Shown here one piece after another: positions 5,749 through 13,544 of a DNA stretch of 23,423 nt (position 1 is its first letter; each line of letters starts with the position of its first letter). Source of the stretch: Corynebacterium sp. (GTDB taxonomy: Bacteria > Actinomycetota > Actinomycetes > Mycobacteriales > Mycobacteriaceae); assembly GCF_030530965.1 (NCBI RefSeq), contig NZ_JAUMTY010000023.1:12500-35922 (forward strand), given 5' to 3'. The notes under the pieces are model-generated. The model was given only the letters and a program-made list of their open reading frames with translations, ran no database searches and had not been told where the DNA came from. Made by a program: the position numbers and the translations under genes.

Positions 5749-7905
5749 GTGTCAGATCTCGGCAAAACAGTAGCAGAACCTGTTCGGTCTACAGAGCAGT
5801 TAGATTTCCATGCTCTGAATGCCATGCTTAACCTCTATGACGAGAATGGCAAGATTCAGTTCGATAAAGACCGCGAAGCGGCTAATCAATTTTTCCTTCA
5901 GCATGTTAATCAGAACACGGTGTTCTTCCATGATCTGGAAGAAAAATTTGATTACTTGATCAAGAACAACTATTACAACGGTGACGTTGTCGAGAAATAT
6001 GAATTTTCCGACATCAAAGATCTGTTCAAGCAAGCCTATAGCTATAAGTTTCGCTTCAAGACGTTCTTAGGCGCATACAAGTATTACACCTCATACACGT
6101 TGCGCACTTTTGATGGAAACCGTTACTTAGAGCGGTATGAGGACCGAGTATGCATGGTTGCCTTGGGGCTTGCTGACGGTGATATTTCGCTAGCACGTCG
6201 GCTCGTCGACGAAATTATTCAGGGCCGTTTTCAGCCAGCAACCCCGACGTTCCTCAATATCGGCAAAGCTCAGCGCGGTGAACCGGTTTCGTGCTTCCTT
6301 CTTCGCATCGAAGACAATATGGAGTCGATTGGTCGCTCTATCAACTCTGCTTTGCAGCTATCTAAGCGCGGCGGGGGAGTGGCGCTCCTCCTGTCTAACC
6401 TGCGTGAACAGGGTGCTCCGATCAAGAAGATCGAGAACCAATCGTCCGGCGTCATTCCAGTAATGAAGCTCCTGGAAGATTCCTTCTCTTACGCCAACCA
6501 GTTGGGTGCGCGTCAGGGTGCCGGAGCGGTTTACTTACACGCACACCATCCGGATATTTTGCGATTCTTGGACACCAAGCGTGAAAACGCGGACGAAAAG
6601 ATCCGTATTAAAACCTTGTCACTGGGTGTAGTTATCCCTGATATTACGTTTGAATTGGCGAAGCGTAATGATGATATGTACTTGTTCTCGCCGTATGACG
6701 TTGAACGAGTCTACGGGAAGCCTTTCTCGGACATCGGCATCTCTGAGCACTACGACGAGATGGTGGAAGATCCTCGCATTAAGAAATCGAAAATTAATGC
6801 GCGGCAGTTCTTCCAGACTCTGGCCGAGATTCAATTCGAGTCCGGGTATCCGTACATTATGTTTGAGGATACAGTTAATCGCGCGAATCCCATTGCTGGG
6901 CGCATTAATATGTCTAACCTCTGCTCAGAGATCCTCCAGGTCAATAGCCCGTCGGAATTTAACGCGGACCTGACCTACGAACATATCGGTGACGATATCT
7001 CGTGCAACCTCGGTTCGCTGAACATTGCGATGGTCATGGATAGCGATGACTTCGATGGAACCATCGATACCGCTATCCGTGGGTTGACTGCGGTCTCGGA
7101 TCAGACGTCGATCGATTCGGTGCCATCCGTCCGGCAGGGCAACGAGCATTCCCACGCGATCGGCCTGGGCCAAATGAACCTCCACGGCTACTTAGGCCGC
7201 GAGCACATTTACTATGGCAGCGAAGAAGCGCTCGATTTCACCAACGCGTACTTCGCTGCCGTCATGGTGGCCTGCCTCAAGGCATCCAATCGCCTCGCCA
7301 AGGAACGGGGCGTGACCTTCACCGGCTTCGAGGACTCCGATTACGCATCGGGCGCCTTCTTTGATCGGTACGACCCGAAAGACTTCGCGCCGAAAACAGA
7401 GAAGGTCAAGCGCATCTTCGAGGAATCGTCGATTTCGGTAACGACGCCTGAGGAGTGGGCCCAGTTGCGGGAGGATATCCAGCAATACGGCCTCTACAAC
7501 CGAAACCTTCAGGCTATTCCTCCGACGGGTTCTATTTCCTATATCAACAACTCGACATCGTCGATTCACCCGATCGCGTCGAGAATTGAAATCCGTAAAG
7601 AGGGCAAGATTGGGCGCGTGTACTATCCCGCCCCGCATATGAACAATGACAATCTTGACTATTTCAAAGATGCTTATGAAATAGGATATGAAAAGGTTAT
7701 CGATACGTATGCGGTAGCGACGAAATACGTCGACCAAGGGTTGTCGCTTACCTTGTTCTTTAAAGACACCGCAACGACGCGCGATATTAACCGCGCACAG
7801 ATTTATGCGTGGAAGAACGGGATTAAGACACTGTATTACATTCGTCTGCGGCAGGCAGCATTGGAAGGTACAGAGGTCGAAGGTTGCGTCTCCTGCATGC
7901 TGTAA
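5749..7905 (+). CDS. nrdE: Class Ib ribonucleoside-diphosphate reductase alpha subunit
   Basis: Reduces ribonucleoside diphosphates to deoxy forms, together with NrdF. At 718 residues it starts near the catalytic domain and lacks the N-terminal ATP-cone of class Ia enzymes, as expected for NrdE. Active-site elements: Cys182 in PVSCFLL, the NLCSE segment with the thiyl Cys392 and the following Glu, Cys419 in SCNLGS, and the PPTGSISYINNSTSSIHP substrate loop. The C-terminal CVSC (Cys713, Cys716) is the shuttle pair reduced by NrdH. The GTG start at 5749 has AGGAGA at 5737-5742. Base composition in the first half is more AT-rich than the flanking genes, perhaps reflecting expression-driven codon choice. 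The gene ends in a convergent region facing ferritin. Confidence 0.98.
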   Translation: MSDLGKTVAEPVRSTEQLDFHALNAMLNLYDENGKIQFDKDREAANQFFLQHVNQNTVFFHDLEEKFDYLIKNNYYNGDVVEKYEFSDIKDLFKQAYSYKFRFKTFLGAYKYYTSYTLRTFDGNRYLERYEDRVCMVALGLADGDISLARRLVDEIIQGRFQPATPTFLNIGKAQRGEPVSCFLLRIEDNMESIGRSINSALQLSKRGGGVALLLSNLREQGAPIKKIENQSSGVIPVMKLLEDSFSYANQLGARQGAGAVYLHAHHPDILRFLDTKRENADEKIRIKTLSLGVVIPDITFELAKRNDDMYLFSPYDVERVYGKPFSDIGISEHYDEMVEDPRIKKSKINARQFFQTLAEIQFESGYPYIMFEDTVNRANPIAGRINMSNLCSEILQVNSPSEFNADLTYEHIGDDISCNLGSLNIAMVMDSDDFDGTIDTAIRGLTAVSDQTSIDSVPSVRQGNEHSHAIGLGQMNLHGYLGREHIYYGSEEALDFTNAYFAAVMVACLKASNRLAKERGVTFTGFEDSDYASGAFFDRYDPKDFAPKTEKVKRIFEESSISVTTPEEWAQLREDIQQYGLYNRNLQAIPPTGSISYINNSTSSIHPIASRIEIRKEGKIGRVYYPAPHMNNDNLDYFKDAYEIGYEKVIDTYAVATKYVDQGLSLTLFFKDTATTRDINRAQIYAWKNGIKTLYYIRLRQAALEGTEVEGCVSCML

Positions 7906-7997
7906 CGGCTGGGCTGTCATGGGTGGCTAGTGACGGTGATGGTGCGCGATGCGCGCTGTCACAGCCGGGCCGTAACAAGTAGGGCCGAAACAGGCAT

Positions 7998-8032
7998 AAA
8001 AAATAGGCCCCATATCGCGATGATATGAGGCC
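7998..8032 (-). terminator. Terminator of the ferritin gene (minus strand)
   Basis: Arms 8006-8016 and 8022-8032 pair over 11 positions with one mismatch around a five-base loop. On the minus strand the hairpin is followed by TATTTTTTA (7997-8005), giving a normal rho-independent terminator about 50 nt after the ftn stop codon. Confidence 0.75.
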
Positions 8033-8043
8033 ACTGGTTACCT

Positions 8044-8069
8044 AACTAGCCGGCACATGCCAACTAGTT
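8044..8069. terminator. Interrupted palindrome between nrdE and ftn
   Basis: AACTAG / CTAGTT and an inner GGCA / TGCC form a 26-bp near-perfect palindrome with one unpaired step. It lies between the two stop codons and may act as a second, bidirectional 3' end hairpin. It lacks a long T run, so a terminator role is less sure than for its neighbour. Confidence 0.4.
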
Positions 8070-8083
8070 TCTCCTACTTAGTT

Positions 8084-8572
8084 TTAGCGCTGACCAAGCT
8101 CAGCATCGAGGCGGAGAATGCCCGCACCGTCGTCGCCAACAAGCTCAAGGCGATCGAGAATCTCGTCAACCGTGTCCTCTTCTTCGATCTGTTCGGTCAA
8201 GAAGCGGTCGATTAACTGGCGGGAATCAAGGTCACCTTCAGCATCTGCAGTTTTAGCAAGATCGCGAATCAGGCCCGATACCTTCTTCTCATGCTCAAGA
8301 GCAGCCTGGAATGCGTCCTTTGCCGACTGAATGTTGAGCTCAGGAACGGAAAGGGTGGAGATGGTCACTTGACCACCGCGAGCCAAGATGTGGTCGCTGA
8401 AAGCGTGAGCATGTCCGAATTCCTCATCGACTTGTTCGCGCATCCAGTCCCGCATGCCTACCAAGCTAAGGCGATCAAGCTCCAGCCCTAGTTGCTTGTA
8501 AACGAGTGCCGCCTGGAGTTCGGCGTTGAATTGGTCATTGAATGCTTTCTGCATTGTGTCACTGATAGCCAT
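8084..8572 (-). CDS. ftn: Ferritin (non-heme iron storage protein)
   Basis: A 162-residue bacterial ferritin subunit that oxidises Fe(II) and stores it as mineral inside a 24-mer cage. The ferroxidase residues are all present and evenly placed: Glu18 in NAELQAALVY, Glu51 and His54 in DEEFGHAH, Glu94, Gln127 and Glu130 in TEQIEEED, matching the FtnA pattern; Tyr25 is also kept. No haem-ligand methionine is apparent, so it is not a bacterioferritin. It lies between nrdE and nrdF on the opposite strand. The start at 8572 has no Shine-Dalgarno but a consensus -10 ends six bases before the ATG. Antisense frames are shadows. Confidence 0.96.
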   Translation of the reverse strand: MAISDTMQKAFNDQFNAELQAALVYKQLGLELDRLSLVGMRDWMREQVDEEFGHAHAFSDHILARGGQVTISTLSVPELNIQSAKDAFQAALEHEKKVSGLIRDLAKTADAEGDLDSRQLIDRFLTEQIEEEDTVDEILDRLELVGDDGAGILRLDAELGQR

Positions 8573-8979
8573 GCCCCGATTATATAAAACTTTTTTGTTT
8601 TGGCCAATTATTTTTGAAAAAATTTTAGGACTGAATTTTTAAGTTTAAGCAAAAGACAACCGGAATGCGGGTTTTAGGGTTCGCTACCGTCCGATTTATT
8701 CTCCACGATATTTCACTACCCTCTCTCCAGATTCACAATTTTAGAATTAAACCTACGTCTAGTTTTTAAGGAAGTGGGCGTTGTCCTATGAATCTAAAAT
8801 TCGCGGCTTTGACCAAAGGGGGTTGAACAATTTTCCCGCGCAAAACTGGCACTAACGCTAAAGATTTGATTCGAGTAGTGAGAGGGGAGCCTATGTCGTC
8901 GGGTAAGGGCTAGACTTGGCCGGTACGGGACTGACGGATACTAGCAGTTGATATTTACAGTGTTGAAAGGGGCACTTTT
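8573..8979. other. AT-rich intergenic region between ftn and nrdF
   Basis: About 400 nt without a gene, AT-rich at its left half. It holds the ftn promoter at its left end, an inverted repeat AATTTTAGA (8737-8745) / TCTAAAATT (8793-8801), and the nrdF ribosome-binding site GAAAGGGG at its right end (8964-8971). The nrdF promoter must lie here, but I cannot fix it; TAGACT at 8911 and TACTAG at 8939 are weak candidates. I see no clear DtxR/IdeR box. Confidence 0.5.
8579..8607 (-). promoter_or_regulatory. ftn promoter, apparently leaderless
   Basis: On the minus strand TTGGCC (8602-8607), a 17-bp spacer and TATAAT (8579-8584) form a near-consensus promoter. Only six bases separate TATAAT from the ATG, so the start codon would coincide with the transcription start. 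Confidence 0.65.
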
Positions 8980-9990
8980 ATGAAGAAGACCAACGCAATC
9001 ACACCGGTCCGATGGGGGACAAACGCAAACAACCACGATCGCCCCATCGCTGCCATCGATTGGAACACCATTCCCGATGACAAAGATCAAGAGGTGTGGG
9101 ACAGGCTGACAGGGAACTTCTGGCTACCAGAGAAAGTTCCGCTCTCTAACGACATCAAGAGCTGGGGCACCCTCAACGAGCTGGAACAGCGTACCACGAT
9201 GCGCGTATTCACCGGCCTCACCATGCTGGACACCATTCAGGGCACCGTCGGCGCGGTTTCTCTCATTCCCGACGCCCTCACGCCCCACGAAGAAGCTGTC
9301 TACACCAATATTGCGTTCATGGAGTCGGTCCACGCCCGCTCGTACTCGTCGATCTTCATGACGTTGTCGTCGACACCGGAAATCAACGACGCGTTCCGGT
9401 GGTCCGAGGAGAACGAGAACCTCCAGGACAAAGCCCGGATCGTTCTCGACTATTACGAGGGCGATAACCCGTTCAAGCGGAAGGTGGCGTCGACACTTCT
9501 TGAGTCCTTCCTCTTCTACTCGGGCTTCTACTTGCCGATGTACTGGTCCAGCCACGGCAAGCTCACCAACACTGCCGACGTCATTCGCCTGATTATTCGC
9601 GACGAAGCAGTCCACGGCTACTACATCGGTTATAAGTACCAGCGTGGCCAGGAGGCCCTGACGCAGTCCGAGCGCGATGGGCTGAAGGAGTACACCTTCG
9701 ACCTTCTCTACGAGCTGTATGACAACGAAACGCAGTACACCGAAGACCTCTACGACGAGCTGGGGTGGACGGAGGACGTCAAGCGTTTCTTGCGCTACAA
9801 CGCCAATAAGGCCCTAAACAATCTGGGGTACGAAGCGTTGTTCCCTGCCGACGAAACCCGTGTCAGCCCGGCGATCATCTCGTCTCTCAACCCCGGAGCC
9901 GACGAAAACCACGACTTCTTCTCGGGATCGGGATCCTCCTATGTAATAGGTAAGGCGGAATCGACGACCGACGAAGACTGGGATTTCTAA
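8980..9990 (+). CDS. nrdF: Class Ib ribonucleoside-diphosphate reductase beta subunit
   Basis: A 336-residue radical-generating subunit. The metal ligands and radical tyrosine occur as Asp84, Glu115, His118, Tyr122 (in ESVHARSYSS), Glu175, Glu209 and His212 (RDEAVHGYYIGY). The spacing equals that of the C. ammoniagenes manganese NrdF (radical Tyr115) shifted by seven, so a Mn(III)2-tyrosyl cofactor is expected. The tail TDEDWDF is the peptide that docks into NrdE. GAAAGGGG at 8964-8971 precedes the ATG. It is separated from nrdHIE by the ferritin gene and so has its own promoter, a layout familiar from corynebacteria. ctaD follows in the same direction after a 365-nt gap. Confidence 0.98.
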   Translation: MKKTNAITPVRWGTNANNHDRPIAAIDWNTIPDDKDQEVWDRLTGNFWLPEKVPLSNDIKSWGTLNELEQRTTMRVFTGLTMLDTIQGTVGAVSLIPDALTPHEEAVYTNIAFMESVHARSYSSIFMTLSSTPEINDAFRWSEENENLQDKARIVLDYYEGDNPFKRKVASTLLESFLFYSGFYLPMYWSSHGKLTNTADVIRLIIRDEAVHGYYIGYKYQRGQEALTQSERDGLKEYTFDLLYELYDNETQYTEDLYDELGWTEDVKRFLRYNANKALNNLGYEALFPADETRVSPAIISSLNPGADENHDFFSGSGSSYVIGKAESTTDEDWDF

Positions 9991-10355
9991 GGCAGCTCTA
10001 AAGTCAGCGTCGGAGATAACGCCCACAACCGGGTTGTAGTTCCCGAGGCCGACACGTCTCTTCCCCCTACTGTGTGGAAGATGGCCGAAAGGGCTGGCCT
10101 TTATGTGGTACACAGCGTTACTATATTGAACATCGTTGGTGTACTTCAGGCTATTGTCCGCCGATCTTCAGAAAACTCTCAGGCGCCCTCGTCGAGTTGT
10201 TGGACATCGCAACAACCTTTTCGACGTTGTTTGCGCTGGTGACAGCGTTCTGAGTGGTTAGGGTGGGGCGTGGTCGACGCACGCCGGCAATGACAATGAC
10301 GAGGAATCTGCTTCACGTGAAGGCAAGGAGCAGCTTCCGAATTCAGGAGGAAAGT
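9991..10355. other. nrdF-ctaD intergenic region and ctaD leader
   Basis: No gene is seen in these 365 nt. They contain a 13-bp palindrome ACAACC-G-GGTTGT at 10025-10037, a candidate -10 TATATT at 10122-10127 (no convincing -35), and a two-tier hairpin at 10190-10226 in the presumed leader of ctaD. An open frame in phase with ctaD reaches back to 10254 but lacks coding character. Confidence 0.5.
10190..10226 (+). promoter_or_regulatory. Two-tier hairpin in the ctaD leader
   Basis: An outer 6-bp stem CGTCGA / TCGACG (10190-10195 with 10221-10226) encloses a 7-bp stem GTTGTTG / CAACAAC (10196-10202 with 10210-10216), with loop GACATCG and a CTTT bulge on the 3' side. It lies about 130 nt before the ctaD start. 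It may be a transcript-stabilising or attenuating structure. Confidence 0.4.
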
Positions 10356-12053
10356 ATGACTGCTGTAGCGCCTAAGGTTGACCAACCGGTCGCCCCTGCT
10401 AGGCCAAAGCCGTCAGGAACCACCCCGAAGGGGGGATTTGCCTGGCGCATGCTGACCACGACGGACCATAAGCAGCTCGGGATGATGTACATCATCACGT
10501 CGTTCTGTTTCTTCTTCCTCGGTGGTCTCATGGCCCTATTGATTCGTGCTGAGCTCTTCAGCCCGGGTCTTCAGTTCTTGTCCAACGAACAGTTCAACCA
10601 GCTGTTCACCATGCACGGCACCATCATGCTGCTGCTATACGGCACGCCTGTGGTGTGGGGCTTCGCGAACTACATCATGCCGTTGCAAATCGGCGCACCC
10701 GATGTGGCATTCCCAAGGTTGAACGCCCTGGGTTTCTGGCTCACACTCGGTGGCGGCATTCTGATGCTGTCGGGCTTCTTTACCCCTGGTGGAGCCGCTG
10801 ACTTCGGCTGGACCATTTACTCGCCGCTGTCCGACGCTCTTCACTCGCCGGGTATCGGTTCCGACATGTGGATCGTCGGCGTTGGTGCTGGTGGTGTCGG
10901 AACTATCGCGTCGGCTATCAACATGATCACGACGATCGTGTGCCTGCGTGCCCCTGGTATGACGATGTTCCGCCTGCCGATCTTCACCTGGAACATCCTG
11001 GTTACGTCGATCATCGTTCTGTTGATCTTCCCGATGCTGACCGCAGCTGCCCTTGGCGTGCTGTACGACCGTAAACTCGGTGCACACATTTATGACCCCG
11101 CCAACGGTGGCGCAATTCTGTGGCAGCACCTGTTCTGGTTCTTCGGTCACCCTGAGGTTTACGTCTTGGCCCTTCCGTTCTTCGGTATCGTGTCCGAGAT
11201 CGTTCCGGTCTTCTCCCGTAAGCCAATGTTCGGTTACGCCGGGCTGGTGTTCGCGACGCTGTCGATCGCTGCTTTGTCGGTTGCTGTGTGGGCTCACCAC
11301 ATGTTCGTCACCGGCGCTATCCTGCTCCCGTTCTTCTCATTCATGACGTACCTGATCTCGGTGCCGACCGGTGTGAAGTTCTTCAACTGGGTGGGAACGA
11401 TGTGGCGCGGTCACATCACCTTTGAGACCCCGATGCTCTGGACCATGGGCTTCCTGGTGACATTCCTCTTCGGTGGTCTGACCGGTATTATGCTGGCTTC
11501 ACCGCCGCTGGACTTCCACGTGTCGGATACCTACTTCGTGGTCGCTCACTTCCACTACACCCTGTTCGGTACCATCGTGTTCGCCTCCTGTGCAGGCGTC
11601 TACTACTGGTTCCCGAAGATGACGGGACGTATGTTGGACGAGCGTCTGGGCAAGATCCACTTCTGGATGACAGTCATCGGATTCAACGGAACGTTCTTGG
11701 TTCAGCACTGGCTCGGTGACGAAGGTATGCCACGTCGTTACGCTGACTACCTCCCGACCGACGGATTCACCGGTTTGAACCAGTTCTCCACGATCTTCTC
11801 CTTCATTCTTGGTATCGGATTCCTGCCGTTCATCTGGAACGTGTTCAAGTCGTTCCGCTACGGCGAGATCGTGACTGTTGACGATCCGTGGGGTTACGGA
11901 AACTCCCTCGAGTGGGCAACATCCTGCCCGCCCCCGACCCACAACTTCACCTCGCTGCCTCGTATCCGTTCCGAGCGCCCAGCCTTCGAGCTTCACCATC
12001 CGCAGATGGTTGAAAAGATGCGAGCTGAAGCTCACATCGGTCGGCAGATTTAG
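10356..12053 (+). CDS. ctaD: Cytochrome c oxidase subunit I (aa3 type)
   Basis: The catalytic membrane subunit of the terminal oxidase; it reduces O2 to water and pumps protons, taking electrons in actinobacteria from a bc1-aa3 supercomplex. It has 565 residues and about twelve membrane helices. Visible ligands: His87 (MHGTIML, haem a), His265 and cross-linked Tyr269 in GHPEVY, His314 and His315 (AHHMF, CuB), His398 (haem a3) and His400 (haem a) in VAHFHYT. Glu267 in GHPEVY marks the A1 type with a normal D-channel. The ATG at 10356 is chosen over earlier in-phase starts because AGGAGG at 10345-10350 is ideally spaced. Other oxidase subunits are not in this window. A terminator follows. Confidence 0.98.
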   Translation: MTAVAPKVDQPVAPARPKPSGTTPKGGFAWRMLTTTDHKQLGMMYIITSFCFFFLGGLMALLIRAELFSPGLQFLSNEQFNQLFTMHGTIMLLLYGTPVVWGFANYIMPLQIGAPDVAFPRLNALGFWLTLGGGILMLSGFFTPGGAADFGWTIYSPLSDALHSPGIGSDMWIVGVGAGGVGTIASAINMITTIVCLRAPGMTMFRLPIFTWNILVTSIIVLLIFPMLTAAALGVLYDRKLGAHIYDPANGGAILWQHLFWFFGHPEVYVLALPFFGIVSEIVPVFSRKPMFGYAGLVFATLSIAALSVAVWAHHMFVTGAILLPFFSFMTYLISVPTGVKFFNWVGTMWRGHITFETPMLWTMGFLVTFLFGGLTGIMLASPPLDFHVSDTYFVVAHFHYTLFGTIVFASCAGVYYWFPKMTGRMLDERLGKIHFWMTVIGFNGTFLVQHWLGDEGMPRRYADYLPTDGFTGLNQFSTIFSFILGIGFLPFIWNVFKSFRYGEIVTVDDPWGYGNSLEWATSCPPPTHNFTSLPRIRSERPAFELHHPQMVEKMRAEAHIGRQI

Positions 12054-12120
12054 TGAGAGTGGTTGTGTGTTTGCTCGCTCAATGCGAGAGAAACAAAGTA
12101 TTCAGACCTCCTGAATAAAT

Positions 12121-12158
12121 GAGACGGCCCCCATCCACATGGGTGGGGGCCGTTTCTG
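12121..12158 (+). terminator. Rho-independent terminator after ctaD
   Basis: A GC-rich stem of 12-15 bp (12121-12135 with 12142-12156), loop about six bases (12136-12141), followed by a short pyrimidine tract. It isolates ctaD from serB. Confidence 0.85.
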
Positions 12159-12257
12159 CTATCACCACTAAAATCCGCGCGCCACTCAGGCACGATTACA
12201 AGACCTGTTTAAACCGCACGTCCCGCCATCCACGCCTAGGAGCAACTGAAGTACACC

Positions 12258-13544
12258 ATGGCCCCCAAGCTCTCCATTAACCTCATCGACGGCTTTCGCC
12301 CCGCCGTCGTCATCGCCTCCGGCCCCGACCGCCCGGGTGTCAGTGCGGCACTGTTCCGTGTCCTCGCCGCACATGGCAGTCAACTTCTCGACATCGAGCA
12401 GTCCATCTTCCGTGGTCACTTGTCCCTGGCCGCGCTCGTCGGATGCCCACCTCATAAAATCGGCCGGCTGCGTGACGATCTCGTCGAAACGCTAGCCACC
12501 TACGATTGCACCGTCGAGATCGAATTTGATGACCAGGCTGTACCGTCACGCCCATATTCCAGCCACGCCGTCGTCGTTTTAGGTAATCCAGTTACTGCGG
12601 AACATATTTCCCAGATTGGGCAAGTTCTGGCTGATTACGGGACAAATATTGATACCTACCGTGGCATTTCCGATTATCCAGTCACCGGTGTGGAGCTCAA
12701 AGTGTCGGTGCGGGATCCCCGGCCCGGCGGCAGTATTGCGCTACGCAAAGCTCTAGCTGAGCTCAGCACTCGGATCGGTGTCGACATTGCTATTGAGCGC
12801 GCGGGTTTGGCTCGGCGGTCCAAGCGGCTCATCTGCTTCGATTGTGATTCGACGCTGATTCGGGGCGAAGTCATCGAGATGCTGGCAGCCCACGCCGGAA
12901 GAGAACAAGAAGTAGCAGAAGTGACCGCACGGGCGATGCGGGGAGAAATCGACTTCGAAGAATCATTACGGGAGCGCGTCGCTACCCTGCGCGGTTTAGA
13001 CAGCGCGGTCATCGAGGAAGTCGCTAAAAATATCGTCCTCACACCCGGGGCGCGGACGACGATCCGGACCCTCAAGCGAATGGGGTACCGCACCGCGGTC
13101 GTTTCAGGAGGGTTTATCCAGGTTATTCAACCACTGATTGATGACCTCGATATCGATTTTGTCCGGGCTAACACATTGGAAATTGTCGACGGCAGGCTGA
13201 CCGGCAAAGTTGTCGGCGATATTGTGGGCCGGGAAGCTAAAGCGCGATACCTCAAGGAATTCGCCGCGACCTCGGGACTGGCGATGTATCAGACCGTTGC
13301 TGTGGGGGACGGCGCGAATGATATCGACATGTTGTCCGCGGCGGGGCTCGGCATCGCCTTTAACGCAAAGAAAGCGCTGCAAGAAGTAGCCGACGCGTCC
13401 GTGAACTTCCCGTTCCTCGACGAGGTGTTGAGCATTTTGGGTATTGACCGCGACGATGTTGATGCTGCTTCTGATGCCAAAGAAGCTACCGACGAAGGAA
13501 CTGCCGATGAAGACGCGACATCCGAGGAGGCAACTCGTGACTGA
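12258..13544 (+). CDS. serB: Phosphoserine phosphatase with tandem ACT domains
   Basis: Performs the last step of serine synthesis, dephosphorylating phosphoserine. It has 428 residues, longer than single-domain SerB and close to mycobacterial SerB2. Two ACT-type regulatory domains occupy about residues 14-90 and 103-180, then a HAD phosphatase domain: motif I FDCDSTL with nucleophile Asp195 and acid Asp197, motif II Ser283 in VVSGG, a conserved Lys near 328, and motif III-IV GDGANDIDM at 350-358. The C-terminus (from about 395) is an acidic Asp/Glu/Ala-rich tail. A Shine-Dalgarno-like AGGAG lies rather far (about 15 nt) from the ATG. The stop codon overlaps the start of the next gene by eight bases. 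Confidence 0.96.
   Translation: MAPKLSINLIDGFRPAVVIASGPDRPGVSAALFRVLAAHGSQLLDIEQSIFRGHLSLAALVGCPPHKIGRLRDDLVETLATYDCTVEIEFDDQAVPSRPYSSHAVVVLGNPVTAEHISQIGQVLADYGTNIDTYRGISDYPVTGVELKVSVRDPRPGGSIALRKALAELSTRIGVDIAIERAGLARRSKRLICFDCDSTLIRGEVIEMLAAHAGREQEVAEVTARAMRGEIDFEESLRERVATLRGLDSAVIEEVAKNIVLTPGARTTIRTLKRMGYRTAVVSGGFIQVIQPLIDDLDIDFVRANTLEIVDGRLTGKVVGDIVGREAKARYLKEFAATSGLAMYQTVAVGDGANDIDMLSAAGLGIAFNAKKALQEVADASVNFPFLDEVLSILGIDRDDVDAASDAKEATDEGTADEDATSEEATRD

Noticed and set aside
7192..7920. 242-codon frame antisense to the end of nrdE
   Set aside because: Overlaps fully conserved nrdE coding sequence and has no domain.
8620..8760. DtxR/IdeR boxes between ftn and nrdF (TTAGGACTG..., TTAGAATTA...)
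   Set aside because: Only one half resembles the 19-bp consensus; AT-richness explains the rest.
8893..8913. Six-codon leader peptide MSSGKG preceded by GAGGGGAG
   Set aside because: Too short to distinguish from chance and no regulatory codons or hairpin follow it.
8948..8963. NrdR-like site just before the nrdF ribosome-binding site (TTGATATTTACAGTGT)
   Set aside because: Only the right half fits the box pattern (about 10 of 16 positions) and no second box is nearby.
10254..10355. In-phase upstream extension of ctaD
   Set aside because: Arg-rich, unlike CtaD, while the ATG at 10356 has an excellent ribosome-binding site.
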